Assembly: GCA_965268275.1 (NCBI GenBank)
Contig: OZ254168.1
Coordinates: 682,001 to 746,000, forward strand
Direction: 5' to 3'
From: AAA044-D11 sp965268275
GTDB lineage: Bacteria; Actinomycetota; Actinomycetes; Nanopelagicales; Nanopelagicaceae
DNA: 64,000 nucleotides
Shown here: piece by piece, positions 53,890-61,467 of the stretch
Numbering within the stretch: position 1 is the first letter of the stretch
How the letters are laid out: each line of letters begins with the position of its first letter
Made by a program: the position numbers and the translations under genes
Notes under the pieces: model-generated
Seen by the model: only the letters and a program-made list of their open reading frames with translations
Database searches by the model: none
Told to the model about the DNA's origin: nothing

Positions 53890-53942
53890 GGGGAAAAGAT
53901 ACCACTTGTGGACAGCCAAATCCATTTAGGCTTTTTCGTGTC

Positions 53943-53954
53943 TACTCTCGCGGG
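53943..53954 (+). promoter_or_regulatory. Candidate -10 box for leaderless bldD mRNA
   Basis: TACTCT, 6 nt (CGCGGG), then ATG 53955. It supports this start. A short dyad CCAC-TT-GTGG at 53902-53911 lies farther upstream and could be an operator, though it is too short to press. Confidence 0.45.
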
Positions 53955-54440
53955 ATGATAAACATTCCTGAACGTTCGATAGAAGAGATTGCCGCCGCCA
54001 TGAAAGCAGTTCGACGCAGCAAGGGCATGACGCTTAGAGAGGTCGAGGCCAAATCTGCTGGGGTTTGGAAAGCTGTTGTGATCGGTTCGTATGAAAGATG
54101 CGATCGAGCGCTATCAGTAAAGAAGGCGATAAATCTTGCCAACTTTTACGAGGTGCCACTTAACGAACTTTTGGGACTACGAACAGAATCTAAGACGCAA
54201 TCCAAAGAGAGAATTACCCTCGATATTCGAGCTACTTCAAAGTCAACATCCAATGACGCGGCAGTGATAATTCTCAGAAGTTTCGCCACATTCCTATGTG
54301 CGAAACGACATGATTGGAATGGTGAAGTTCTTTCTATCCGATCCGGAGATCTTGCGACGCTCAGTCTTATGCTAAATCGCGATGAAGAGACTACTTACGA
54401 CTGGCTCTCTTCAAATGGATTGTTATTGATTAAGCCTTAA
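53955..54440 (+). CDS. bldD: BldD-like transcription factor with c-di-GMP signature
   Basis: Homologue of BldD, the c-di-GMP-controlled master repressor of Streptomyces development. The 161-residue protein has an N-terminal helix-turn-helix (about 12-75, MKAVRRSKGMTLREVEAKSAG, SYERCDRALSVKKA). The C-terminal domain contains RHD (118-120), eight residues, then RSGD (129-132), the exact RxD-x8-RxxD pattern that binds c-di-GMP. ATG 53955 fits the family start and a leaderless promoter; a longer in-frame start at 53877 adds unrelated residues. The position between pyrR and nusB-efp matches Streptomyces. Targets here are unknown. Confidence 0.88.
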   Translation: MINIPERSIEEIAAAMKAVRRSKGMTLREVEAKSAGVWKAVVIGSYERCDRALSVKKAINLANFYEVPLNELLGLRTESKTQSKERITLDIRATSKSTSNDAAVIILRSFATFLCAKRHDWNGEVLSIRSGDLATLSLMLNRDEETTYDWLSSNGLLLIKP

Positions 54441-54441
54441 T

Positions 54442-54849
54442 TTAAAGGGCAAAAGATGGTTTTAAAATGATGATGCGCCCAAGAATTCCATTTATGTATT
54501 GAGCCGAATCATCAGTTGACAACTCTCCTGCTATTTCAACCGCTTCGGAAGCTGCTACTTGATCATCTAGATCACTCTTGAAGAGAATCTCAAAGAGTGC
54601 GATCCGCAAAATGTTTCTATCGATTGCCGGCATTCGATCCATATCCCAGCCTTGGGCGTATGTAGTGATCAATTCATCAATTTTACTTTTATTCGCCTCG
54701 ACGCCCGTCAGTAATTCAACAACATATTCACTCTGCGAAAGTTCACTCGCATCGCGCGATCCCAGAAGTTCCAAGGGACTAGCGCTACGAATATCGGCCT
54801 CGTATAAGAAATCTAAAGCACGCTTGCGCGCCTTACGGCGTGCACTCAC
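54442..54849 (-). CDS. nusB: Transcription antitermination factor NusB
   Basis: All-helical RNA-binding protein of 135 residues for rRNA antitermination. Family features: ARRKARKRALDFLYEAD at the start, MPAIDRNILRIALFEIL and ASEAVEIAGELSTDDSAQYINGILG. GTG 54849 shares one base with the efp stop, so it is coupled to efp. It ends 1 nt from the converging bldD. Confidence 0.95.
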   Translation of the reverse strand: MSARRKARKRALDFLYEADIRSASPLELLGSRDASELSQSEYVVELLTGVEANKSKIDELITTYAQGWDMDRMPAIDRNILRIALFEILFKSDLDDQVAASEAVEIAGELSTDDSAQYINGILGRIIILKPSFAL

Positions 54850-55409
54850 TAGTTTGCTCGGCCTAGATATGCTCCGGTACGAGTATCGACAAGAACTTTC
54901 TCGTCTTGTTTAATAAATAGCGGCACCTGAACAGTTATTCCGGTCTCTAACGTTGCAGGCTTTGTGCCACCTGAAGAGCGATCACCCTGTAAACCTGGTT
55001 CGGTGTAAGTAATTGTTAATTCAACGGACGCTGGAAGATCTATGTAAAGTGGATTTCCCTCATGTATTGCAACATTCGCTTCGCAATTCTCAAGCATGTA
55101 ATCCGCGGCATCTCCAACAATTGCTGCCGAGATATTCATTTGGTCAAAAGTTTTTTGGTCCATGAAGACAAAATCGTCACCATCGCGATATAGAAAAGTC
55201 ATGTCGCGCTTCTCAAGAACGGCAACATCTACTTTTACTCCGGCGTTTAGAGTGCGATCAATAACCTTGCCGGTTGTTACAGATTTCAATTTGGTTCGGA
55301 CGAAAGCAGGTCCCTTGCCTGGCTTTACATGCTGAAATTCAACAACGTTCCAGAGTTGACCTTCAATGTCCAAGGTCATGCCATTCTTCAAATCATTTGT
55401 TGTTGCCAT
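54849..55409 (-). CDS. efp: Translation elongation factor P
   Basis: Relieves ribosome stalling at proline runs. The 186-residue three-domain protein begins ATTNDLKNGMTLDIEGQLW; the tip loop is KPGKGPAFVR, with lysine at the position that other bacteria modify. ATG 55409 has GGGAAG 7 nt upstream; the in-frame TTG two codons earlier is not needed. The 94-nt gap to aroQ shows no recognisable element. Confidence 0.96.
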   Translation of the reverse strand: MATTNDLKNGMTLDIEGQLWNVVEFQHVKPGKGPAFVRTKLKSVTTGKVIDRTLNAGVKVDVAVLEKRDMTFLYRDGDDFVFMDQKTFDQMNISAAIVGDAADYMLENCEANVAIHEGNPLYIDLPASVELTITYTEPGLQGDRSSGGTKPATLETGITVQVPLFIKQDEKVLVDTRTGAYLGRAN

Positions 55410-55509
55410 TATCAAACTTCCCGTTTCCTATAAAACTTTGGCTGCGATTTGCGCCGAGCGTAAGTGCCTAAGAATACCTGAAATGCGGCGGTGAATTTGC
55501 GAGTATCTG

Positions 55510-55941
55510 CTACTTAATCCTGCGTGACAAAGCGATTAAAGCTAGTCGATACGAATCCGGACCGAAACCCGCGATAGTTCCATTGGCCACCCCTGAAATA
55601 ACCGAGGTATGCCGGAACTCTTCACGAGTCATAGGGTTTGAAAGATGCACTTCGATTAATGGAGCTTTGACCATATCTGCAGCATCACGAATTGCATATG
55701 AGTAATGCGTAAATGCCGCTGGATTGAAAACCACTGGAGTATTTGTGTCTGCCGCTTCATGTAACCATGAAATTATTTCGACTTCACTATCACTCTGCCG
55801 AACATCACATTCGAACCCGAGTTCGGTTCCGGCTTCTAAGATAATCGCTTTGAGTCCCGCAAAATCGAGATCACCGTAAATATTTGAATCTCGGAGATCT
55901 AAGCGACCTAGATTTGGGCCATTGAGAACTAAAACTTTCAT
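55510..55941 (-). CDS. aroQ: 3-dehydroquinate dehydratase, type II
   Basis: Third step of the shikimate pathway. The 143-residue protein forms dodecamers in this family. Motifs: VLNGPNLGRLDLRDSNIYG (active-site Arg/Tyr loop), VFNPAAFTHYSYAIRDA, and EVHLSNPMTREEFRHTSVIS. The start overlaps aroB by 4 nt. It is the last gene of the aroC-aroK-aroB-aroQ run. Confidence 0.95.
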   Translation of the reverse strand: MKVLVLNGPNLGRLDLRDSNIYGDLDFAGLKAIILEAGTELGFECDVRQSDSEVEIISWLHEAADTNTPVVFNPAAFTHYSYAIRDAADMVKAPLIEVHLSNPMTREEFRHTSVISGVANGTIAGFGPDSYRLALIALSRRIK

Positions 55942-56969
55942 AGGGCAATTCTCTCATAGGCGGTGGCTATCTGGTCTGCAGTTACAGTCTCTAGCCAGAC
56001 CGGTTTTGCGATATCGCTAATTCCGATGAATCTAATCGTGTTTCCCCGAGCTTTTTTATCACTGGCCATTAAATCAAGAAGCTTAGGTAACGCACTTTTC
56101 TCGTATGCGATTGGTAGATCCAAATTCGAGAGAAGTTCGCGATGTTGATTCACGATCTCCCGACTTAGATGTCCAGTGACATTGCTTAATTCAGCTGCGA
56201 AAACTAGGCCAATCGAAATTGCCTCGCCATGACGCAACTTGTAATCCTCTATTTTTTCTACTGCATGGCCCAGAGTGTGTCCGTAATTTAAAATCTCACG
56301 GGCCTTACTCTCTCGAAAATCCTGAGATACAACTCTTGCCTTCATATCAATACTTAGCCAGATCAATTCACTTATGTTCTCGACAGCATTCGGTGCTAAT
56401 TCAAGAATCTTAGAATTATCAATAAAGCCAGCTTTAATCACCTCTGCCATACCTGCGTTGAAATCTCTCGCTGAAAGAGTTTTCAGGAATGTTTGGTCAA
56501 TAATCACAGATCTCGGCGAGAAGAATGAACCGATTAGGTTTTTACCGTGTGCACTATTGATTCCAGTTTTTCCACCTATCGCCGCATCGACCATTCCCGC
56601 TAGCGATGTCGGGATTGCATACCAAGAAACTCCTCTAAGCCAGGTAGCTGCAACAAATCCAGCAAGATCTGTCGTTGATCCACCACCGATTCCTACTATT
56701 GCATCACTACGGGTTAGGCCGAAATCACCACACGCTTGCCATAATTGAAGCAAATACTCGGGCGACTTTGCTGCTTCACCGGCTGGGGTTTCAATAACTT
56801 TAACCCGTGCGCTATTCAAAGCATTTAAGTCAAAAGAACTTGCAAGTTCTGAAGGTGTTATTACTATAACTTTATCGTGGGCTTTAGTTATTTCGGAAAA
56901 GGCCTGATTCCATCTCGTTACAAAATCAATGTTGTATTCGTGCTCTGCCTTGACCTTAATTGACTTCAT
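55938..56969 (-). CDS. aroB: 3-dehydroquinate synthase
   Basis: NAD-dependent, metal-requiring cyclase of DAHP, second step of the shikimate pathway. The 343-residue protein shows IGGGSTTDLAGFVAATWLRG, PTSLAGMVDAAIGGKTGIN, the metal ligands in MAEVIKAGFI and LNYGHTLGHAVEK, and RHGEAISIG. ATG 56969 (MKSIKVKAE) with GGGG upstream is preferred to a TTG at 56981. It overlaps aroK by 14 nt. Confidence 0.95.
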   Translation of the reverse strand: MKSIKVKAEHEYNIDFVTRWNQAFSEITKAHDKVIVITPSELASSFDLNALNSARVKVIETPAGEAAKSPEYLLQLWQACGDFGLTRSDAIVGIGGGSTTDLAGFVAATWLRGVSWYAIPTSLAGMVDAAIGGKTGINSAHGKNLIGSFFSPRSVIIDQTFLKTLSARDFNAGMAEVIKAGFIDNSKILELAPNAVENISELIWLSIDMKARVVSQDFRESKAREILNYGHTLGHAVEKIEDYKLRHGEAISIGLVFAAELSNVTGHLSREIVNQHRELLSNLDLPIAYEKSALPKLLDLMASDKKARGNTIRFIGISDIAKPVWLETVTADQIATAYERIAL

Positions 56970-57477
56970 GGTCGGCCCCAAAAGTATCTGCTATTTCACG
57001 TGCAACTTCTGCTGGCTTTCGATTATCAGTATTGAAACTGTGGGTAGCAAGCGCTTCATAAATCGGACGTCGCTTCTCCATTAACTGCAGCCATTGTTGT
57101 CGTGGATTAATTGCCAGTAGTGGACGCTCTTTGTTGAAACCAACTCTTGGCGCGGCTTGCGAGATCGAAACCTCTAGATAAGCAACCGGTAGCGAAGCCG
57201 CTTGCAAAAATTCATTAACAGTCGAATCCAAAACCGATCCACCACCTAAAGCCACTACCCCAGGTTCTTCCCTGAGGGCCTTCAATACAACTTCTCTCTC
57301 GATTGCACGAAAAGCTGGTTCGCCCTCATCAGTAAAAATATCCGCTATCTTTTTTCCCGACACTCTTTCAATCTCTGAATCTGAATCAAAAATTTCACAT
57401 TCCCACAATTTTGCTAGTTGCCGACCAACCGAAGATTTTCCCGCTCCAGGCGGGCCAATTAGAACCGCCTTAGGCAT
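56956..57477 (-). CDS. aroK: Shikimate kinase
   Basis: Phosphorylates shikimate at the 3-hydroxyl. The 173-residue P-loop kinase has LIGPPGAGKSSVGRQLA (6-22), the shikimate-binding DSDSEIE and FRAIEREV, GGGSVLD, and the lid RPLL. Overlaps aroC by 1 nt (TAATG) and aroB by 14 nt, giving tight coupling of three successive shikimate genes. Confidence 0.95.
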   Translation of the reverse strand: MPKAVLIGPPGAGKSSVGRQLAKLWECEIFDSDSEIERVSGKKIADIFTDEGEPAFRAIEREVVLKALREEPGVVALGGGSVLDSTVNEFLQAASLPVAYLEVSISQAAPRVGFNKERPLLAINPRQQWLQLMEKRRPIYEALATHSFNTDNRKPAEVAREIADTFGADHEVN

Positions 57478-58661
57478 TAGGCAATCCCTAAATTCGCGAC
57501 AAAATTTTTGTAGTTGCGTGATACTTCGCCAACGCTATCGCCGCCAAACTTTTCTAGAACGGCATCTGCCAAAACTAGCGCAACCATTGCTTCGGCAACT
57601 ATTCCCGAAGCTGGAACAGCGCAAACATCAGAACGTTGGTTTATCGCTTTTGCTGCTTCTCCGGTTGAAGTGTCTACGGTATCTAAAGCTTTTGGAACCG
57701 TGGAAATTGGCTTCATTGCAGTTCTTACTCTTAAAACTTCACCGTTAGTAATTCCACCTTCAGTGCCACCGGCTCTATCAGTTCTTCTTACAATTTTTCC
57801 AGAACTATTCTTTTCAATCTCATCGTGCGCGGCAGATCCACGACGCCTTGCCGATTCGAAGCCATCGCCTATTTCAACGCCCTTAATTGCTTGGATTCCC
57901 ATAAGCGCTCCCGCCAATTTTGAATCCAAACGTCGATCCCAATGCGTATGTGAACCGAGTCCTATGGGAACATTGAAAGCCAAAATTTCTACGACACCGC
58001 CAAGAGTGTCGCCATCTTTATGAGCGCTTTCGATTTCGGCGACCATTGCGGCGCTTAAACTCTTATCAGCAGCTCTTACTGGATCCTCATCAATTTGATC
58101 TTTATCTGAATAAGCGGGCAATTTATAATCACTCTTTGCCTGAACCGCTCCGATTGATACAACGTGACTCACTATTTGTATTCCAACGCTCTGTTCTAAG
58201 AAAGCTCTTGCCACGGCGCCGAGTGCTACCCGCGCAGCAGTTTCACGTGCACTTGCTCGTTCTAAAATTGGTCTCGCATCATCAAAGTCATATTTCTGCA
58301 TTCCAGCCAAATCTGCATGACCAGGTCTAGGTCTTGTAAGTGGCGCATTGCGAGCAAGTTCTTTCAATTCATCTTCATTGACTTTTTCTGGAGCCATAAC
58401 CTTTGACCACTTTGGCCATTCAGAATTGCCAATCTGTAGTGCTATTGGGCCACCTTGAGATTTACCATGACGTATTCCACCAAGAATGGAAACCACATCA
58501 GCTTCAAAAGTTTGTCTAGCGCCTCGACCAAAACCTAACCTGCGTCGCATCAAATCAGCATCGATCATCTCTTTAGTAATTTCAATGTGCGCAGGCATTC
58601 CTTCAAGGATTGCGCTGAGAGCTGGACCGTGAGACTCACCTGCAGTCAACCAACGAATCAC
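57477..58661 (-). CDS. aroC: Chorismate synthase
   Basis: FMN-dependent last step of the shikimate pathway, forming chorismate. The 394-residue protein carries signature 1 GESHGPALSAILEGMPA, signature 2 region RRRLGFGRGARQTFEAD, RPGHADLAGMQKYDF and DRAGGTEGGITNGE. GTG 58661 has AAGGGG 6 nt upstream. The 87-nt gap to the prepilin peptidase holds no recognisable element beyond this ribosome binding site. Product feeds aroH-tyrA at the window start. Confidence 0.96.
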   Translation of the reverse strand: MIRWLTAGESHGPALSAILEGMPAHIEITKEMIDADLMRRRLGFGRGARQTFEADVVSILGGIRHGKSQGGPIALQIGNSEWPKWSKVMAPEKVNEDELKELARNAPLTRPRPGHADLAGMQKYDFDDARPILERASARETAARVALGAVARAFLEQSVGIQIVSHVVSIGAVQAKSDYKLPAYSDKDQIDEDPVRAADKSLSAAMVAEIESAHKDGDTLGGVVEILAFNVPIGLGSHTHWDRRLDSKLAGALMGIQAIKGVEIGDGFESARRRGSAAHDEIEKNSSGKIVRRTDRAGGTEGGITNGEVLRVRTAMKPISTVPKALDTVDTSTGEAAKAINQRSDVCAVPASGIVAEAMVALVLADAVLEKFGGDSVGEVSRNYKNFVANLGIA

Positions 58662-58748
58662 GATTTACCCCTTAAATTCTTTGACGCGACTATCGAATCG
58701 CAGGGGTCTATTGTGGCAGAAAGTTGATACTCGGCGCTCAAAATAACG

Positions 58749-59171
58749 CTAGATAACGGAGAGGAATCCCAAGAAAATAAATGGAGCGAATGGAATCGAC
58801 TTATCTTTCTGCTTGTCTACTCGGTTAAGTGCAAAGTAAGCAATCGCGTAAAGCCCGCCTAGAACCCAAGCGAGGGTCAGACCTTCTAGCCAATTAGTGA
58901 AGCTAAAAGTCCAAAACCAAATAACCCAGAACAACTTCAAATCGCCGGCACCAATTTGCCCCCAAAAGACCAGATGTAAGCCGAGGCAAATCAGCGTGAT
59001 GAAAACTAATGGGATGAACCCTTTGAATGTGTAGCGCTCGAAATTGAGAATGAAACCAAGGAGAAAGAAAACTAATAAATCACGATTTCGGATAACTCGA
59101 TTTCTAATATCTGATCTCGAAATAAATAGCGCTAATATGACATAGAACGTTAAGGTGAATACACGATACAT
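58749..59171 (-). CDS. Prepilin peptidase, short A24 (TadV/CpaA) type
   Basis: Membrane aspartyl protease that matures type IV prepilins or Flp pilins. Only 140 residues with about four to five membrane segments and no N-terminal methylase domain, hence the TadV/CpaA-like form. Both catalytic aspartates are visible: D in FISRSDIRNRVIRNRD and D in the GxGD motif GQIGAGDLKLFW. Placement between aroE and aroC is seen in other actinobacteria. ATG 59171 lies 6 nt after TAGATT without a ribosome binding site. No pilin or tad gene is in the window. Confidence 0.82.
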   Translation of the reverse strand: MYRVFTLTFYVILALFISRSDIRNRVIRNRDLLVFFLLGFILNFERYTFKGFIPLVFITLICLGLHLVFWGQIGAGDLKLFWVIWFWTFSFTNWLEGLTLAWVLGGLYAIAYFALNRVDKQKDKSIPFAPFIFLGFLSVI

Positions 59172-59183
59172 TCTGGAAATCTA
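59172..59183 (-). promoter_or_regulatory. Candidate -10 box for leaderless prepilin peptidase mRNA
   Basis: TAGATT (59183-59178, minus strand), 6 nt (TCCAGA), then ATG 59171, in the 51-nt gap after aroE. Confidence 0.4.
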
Positions 59184-59222
59184 CTGCTGCGATAGACCAC
59201 TTGAAAATCATCTGTGGAAAAG

Positions 59223-60023
59223 CTAGTCAGAAGCGATTACTGAAAGTAGCTCTCTTCGCATCTCTGAGAAATCAAATTTAGATCCAGTAAAGAGCTCAAT
59301 TTGGAAGAGCGCTTGCTCGACCAACAGTTCTTTTCCGGATATCACGTGGCCACCTAATGATTCGTAGTGCTTGGCGAGATTTGTTGGCAAAGGTTTATAA
59401 AGTGCTTCTAGAAGAACCCCTTTTGCCTTTTCTGTATTGGAAACATATTGATCGAACACACCTGCCGGAGTAGTTTGAATAACCAAGTCGTAATTATTTA
59501 ACGCGTGACCCATTTCAAATGGATTCACTCTTACTTCCGGAGCCGCTTTGACCAGTCCCGCAATTCTAGATTCTGAGCGCAGGAGAACATCGACAGTTTC
59601 AACCTTTGAGTTCAAAGCACCTATTGCGGCGCGGGCGGTTCCACCACCTCCGATGATTGCAACTTTTGAATTCTTTGAAACCTTTAAAAGATTCTCGAAG
59701 GCAAAGTAATCGGTCGATGTAACTTTCCATACTCCTTCGGACTTAAAGAGGGTGTTGCCAGAATCAATACTTCTGGTAATTGAATCTGAATTCGCACAAT
59801 ACTCCAGCACGATTTCCTTGAGCGGCATTGTTAATGAAAAGCCCGACCAGCCGGAGTATTCGCCATTCGAATTGAGCGCTTGGTAAAAATTCGGAAATGA
59901 TTCCTCAGTTACTTCAATGGCGGTATACGCCGAATCTAATCCCAATAACTCATAGGCTTTTTTGTGAATCTTCGGTGACAGCGAATGTGAAATAGGAGAA
60001 CCGAGAACTGCTGCATTTATCAT
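59223..60023 (-). CDS. aroE: Shikimate dehydrogenase
   Basis: NADPH-dependent reduction of 3-dehydroshikimate. The 266-residue protein has the substrate site LGSPISHSLSPKIHKKAY, the catalytic lysine in SLTMPLKE and aspartate in TSTDYFAF, the dinucleotide motif IIGGGGTARAAIGAL and the closing KELLVEQALFQ. NTDG of the standard enzyme reads STDY here, a mild divergence. It overlaps mltG by 4 nt. Confidence 0.92.
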   Translation of the reverse strand: MINAAVLGSPISHSLSPKIHKKAYELLGLDSAYTAIEVTEESFPNFYQALNSNGEYSGWSGFSLTMPLKEIVLEYCANSDSITRSIDSGNTLFKSEGVWKVTSTDYFAFENLLKVSKNSKVAIIGGGGTARAAIGALNSKVETVDVLLRSESRIAGLVKAAPEVRVNPFEMGHALNNYDLVIQTTPAGVFDQYVSNTEKAKGVLLEALYKPLPTNLAKHYESLGGHVISGKELLVEQALFQIELFTGSKFDFSEMRRELLSVIASD

Positions 60024-61021
60024 TTGAACTTCCCCGCTGCTACATTCTTATTGAATTCGGTATTCCACTTAAAGAATTCGTCAAAATCCTTCGTGAACCT
60101 AGTGTCTTTGGGGGCAACTGTAATGAAATACAGCCAATCGCCGGTGGCTGGATTCAAAGTAGCTTCGATTGCATCTTTGCTTGGATTAGCTATCGGTGTC
60201 GGTGGCAGACCAGCAAATCTATAGGTGTTGTAAGGTGAATTGATCTTTGTCGCCTTATTGGAAAGCATTATCTGACCCTGAGACTTCGTTACATATTGAA
60301 CGGTCGCGTTTAGCTGCAAAGCCATGCCTATTTTCAGGCGATTATAAATAACCCGTGCAACCTTTGAGAAGTTAGTCGGATCTCCCTCTATTTGGACCAT
60401 TGACGCAATTGTTAAAACTTCAAAGGGTTTGTATTTCTCAAAGCCGCCATCTACACCTAATCGCGAGTATTCACTCTTTGCTTTTGCGACCATCTTCTTC
60501 AACGCTGCTTCAACGCTCGTGTTTGCTTCGAAAGAATAACGTGCCGGAAACAATGAACCTTCTAACGAGTTGCGAGGATTTGTGTAAACTGGTTTGACTG
60601 CGCCGTAGCCGCTCTTTTCTCCAGCAATATTCTTATTGGCTTTTAACAATGAGAGCACGCTCGCGAATGTCGAACCTTCTCTAACGACCAAGGCGTTCTT
60701 CATGCGCTTGGGATCCAATAGTTGTTCGATTGCAGTCTTTGCAGGAATTCGAGTCTGAATCGAGTGCGAGCCGGGGCTAATTCCTGCAGCTTTCGGATCG
60801 TTATTGAATTCCTCTATGAACTTCGTTGCGCTCTTCACAACTCCCTGTTTTTCAAGTTTTTGCGCAATCGAGCTACCTAATTCACCATCCTGAACTAAAA
60901 ATTCAATCTCTTTCCCTGGCTCCTTGGCCGAAAAATCATCGCTGGGTTGCAAACGCAGAAAACCAAATAGCAGAAGAGCGCAGATGCCACTTATGATAAA
61001 TATTCGACGCTGTAACTTCAT
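60020..61021 (-). CDS. mltG: Endolytic murein transglycosylase MltG
   Basis: Membrane-anchored lytic transglycosylase thought to cut nascent peptidoglycan. One N-terminal membrane helix (IFIISGICALLLFGFL) precedes a LysM-like region and the YceG fold: LEGSLFPARYSF, then TIASMVQIEGDPTNFSKVARVIYNRL and LNATVQY, and FAGLPPTPIANPSKDAIEA. The catalytic glutamate region reads MVQIEG, where E. coli has IVEKET; one glutamate remains, so activity is likely. 333 residues. ATGA overlaps on both sides with ruvX and aroE. Confidence 0.92.
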   Translation of the reverse strand: MKLQRRIFIISGICALLLFGFLRLQPSDDFSAKEPGKEIEFLVQDGELGSSIAQKLEKQGVVKSATKFIEEFNNDPKAAGISPGSHSIQTRIPAKTAIEQLLDPKRMKNALVVREGSTFASVLSLLKANKNIAGEKSGYGAVKPVYTNPRNSLEGSLFPARYSFEANTSVEAALKKMVAKAKSEYSRLGVDGGFEKYKPFEVLTIASMVQIEGDPTNFSKVARVIYNRLKIGMALQLNATVQYVTKSQGQIMLSNKATKINSPYNTYRFAGLPPTPIANPSKDAIEATLNPATGDWLYFITVAPKDTRFTKDFDEFFKWNTEFNKNVAAGKFK

Positions 61022-61467
61022 TTGAAATAACGATTCATAGGTTCGCCTTGAATACGTTCCTGATTAAGAGCTGCATCTAGAATTGCAGCAGCCGCCATGG
61101 AATCAATTTCACTCTTTGCCCTCCTCGAATTTAATCCTGCCTCGCGCAGAGTCCGACCCGCCGAAACCGTTGTGAGGCGTTCATCTATAAAATAAATTGG
61201 ATTTTCCGTGATTTCACTAACTCGCTCGGAAAACTTAGAGACAGTCTCCGATTTATCGCTTTGAATACCAGATAAATGAAGCGGGAAACCGATTGCGGTA
61301 TAGATAGGTTCGTATTCCGTGTAGAGCGCGGTCAATTGATCGATGAACGTCTCATCCAAATTAGGAATAAACGGTAGAGGCGTTGCCAGAATCCCAGAAT
61401 TATCAGTAATTGCTACTCCGATACGAACATCGCCATAATCAAAAGCAATTCTCCGGCCCGGCTTCAT
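61018..61467 (-). CDS. ruvX: RNase H-fold pre-16S rRNA nuclease RuvX/YqgF
   Basis: RNase H-like protein that trims the 5' end of 16S rRNA in E. coli. The 149-residue protein shows the acidic residues in IAFDYGDVRIGVAIT, the AIGFPLHLSGIQSDKS loop, DERLTTVSA and the final IDSMAAAAILDAAL. It starts right after the alaS stop; the alaS-ruvX-mltG-aroE order is widespread in Gram-positives. Confidence 0.94.
   Translation of the reverse strand: MKPGRRIAFDYGDVRIGVAITDNSGILATPLPFIPNLDETFIDQLTALYTEYEPIYTAIGFPLHLSGIQSDKSETVSKFSERVSEITENPIYFIDERLTTVSAGRTLREAGLNSRRAKSEIDSMAAAAILDAALNQERIQGEPMNRYFK

Noticed and set aside
53877..53954. Longer start for the BldD-like gene
   Set aside because: The 26 extra residues are unlike BldD, and ATG 53955 has a well-placed TANNNT box.
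57514..58023. Long open frame (169 codons) antisense to aroC
   Set aside because: Lies entirely opposite a highly conserved gene, with low-complexity serine/proline-rich translation; a shadow frame.
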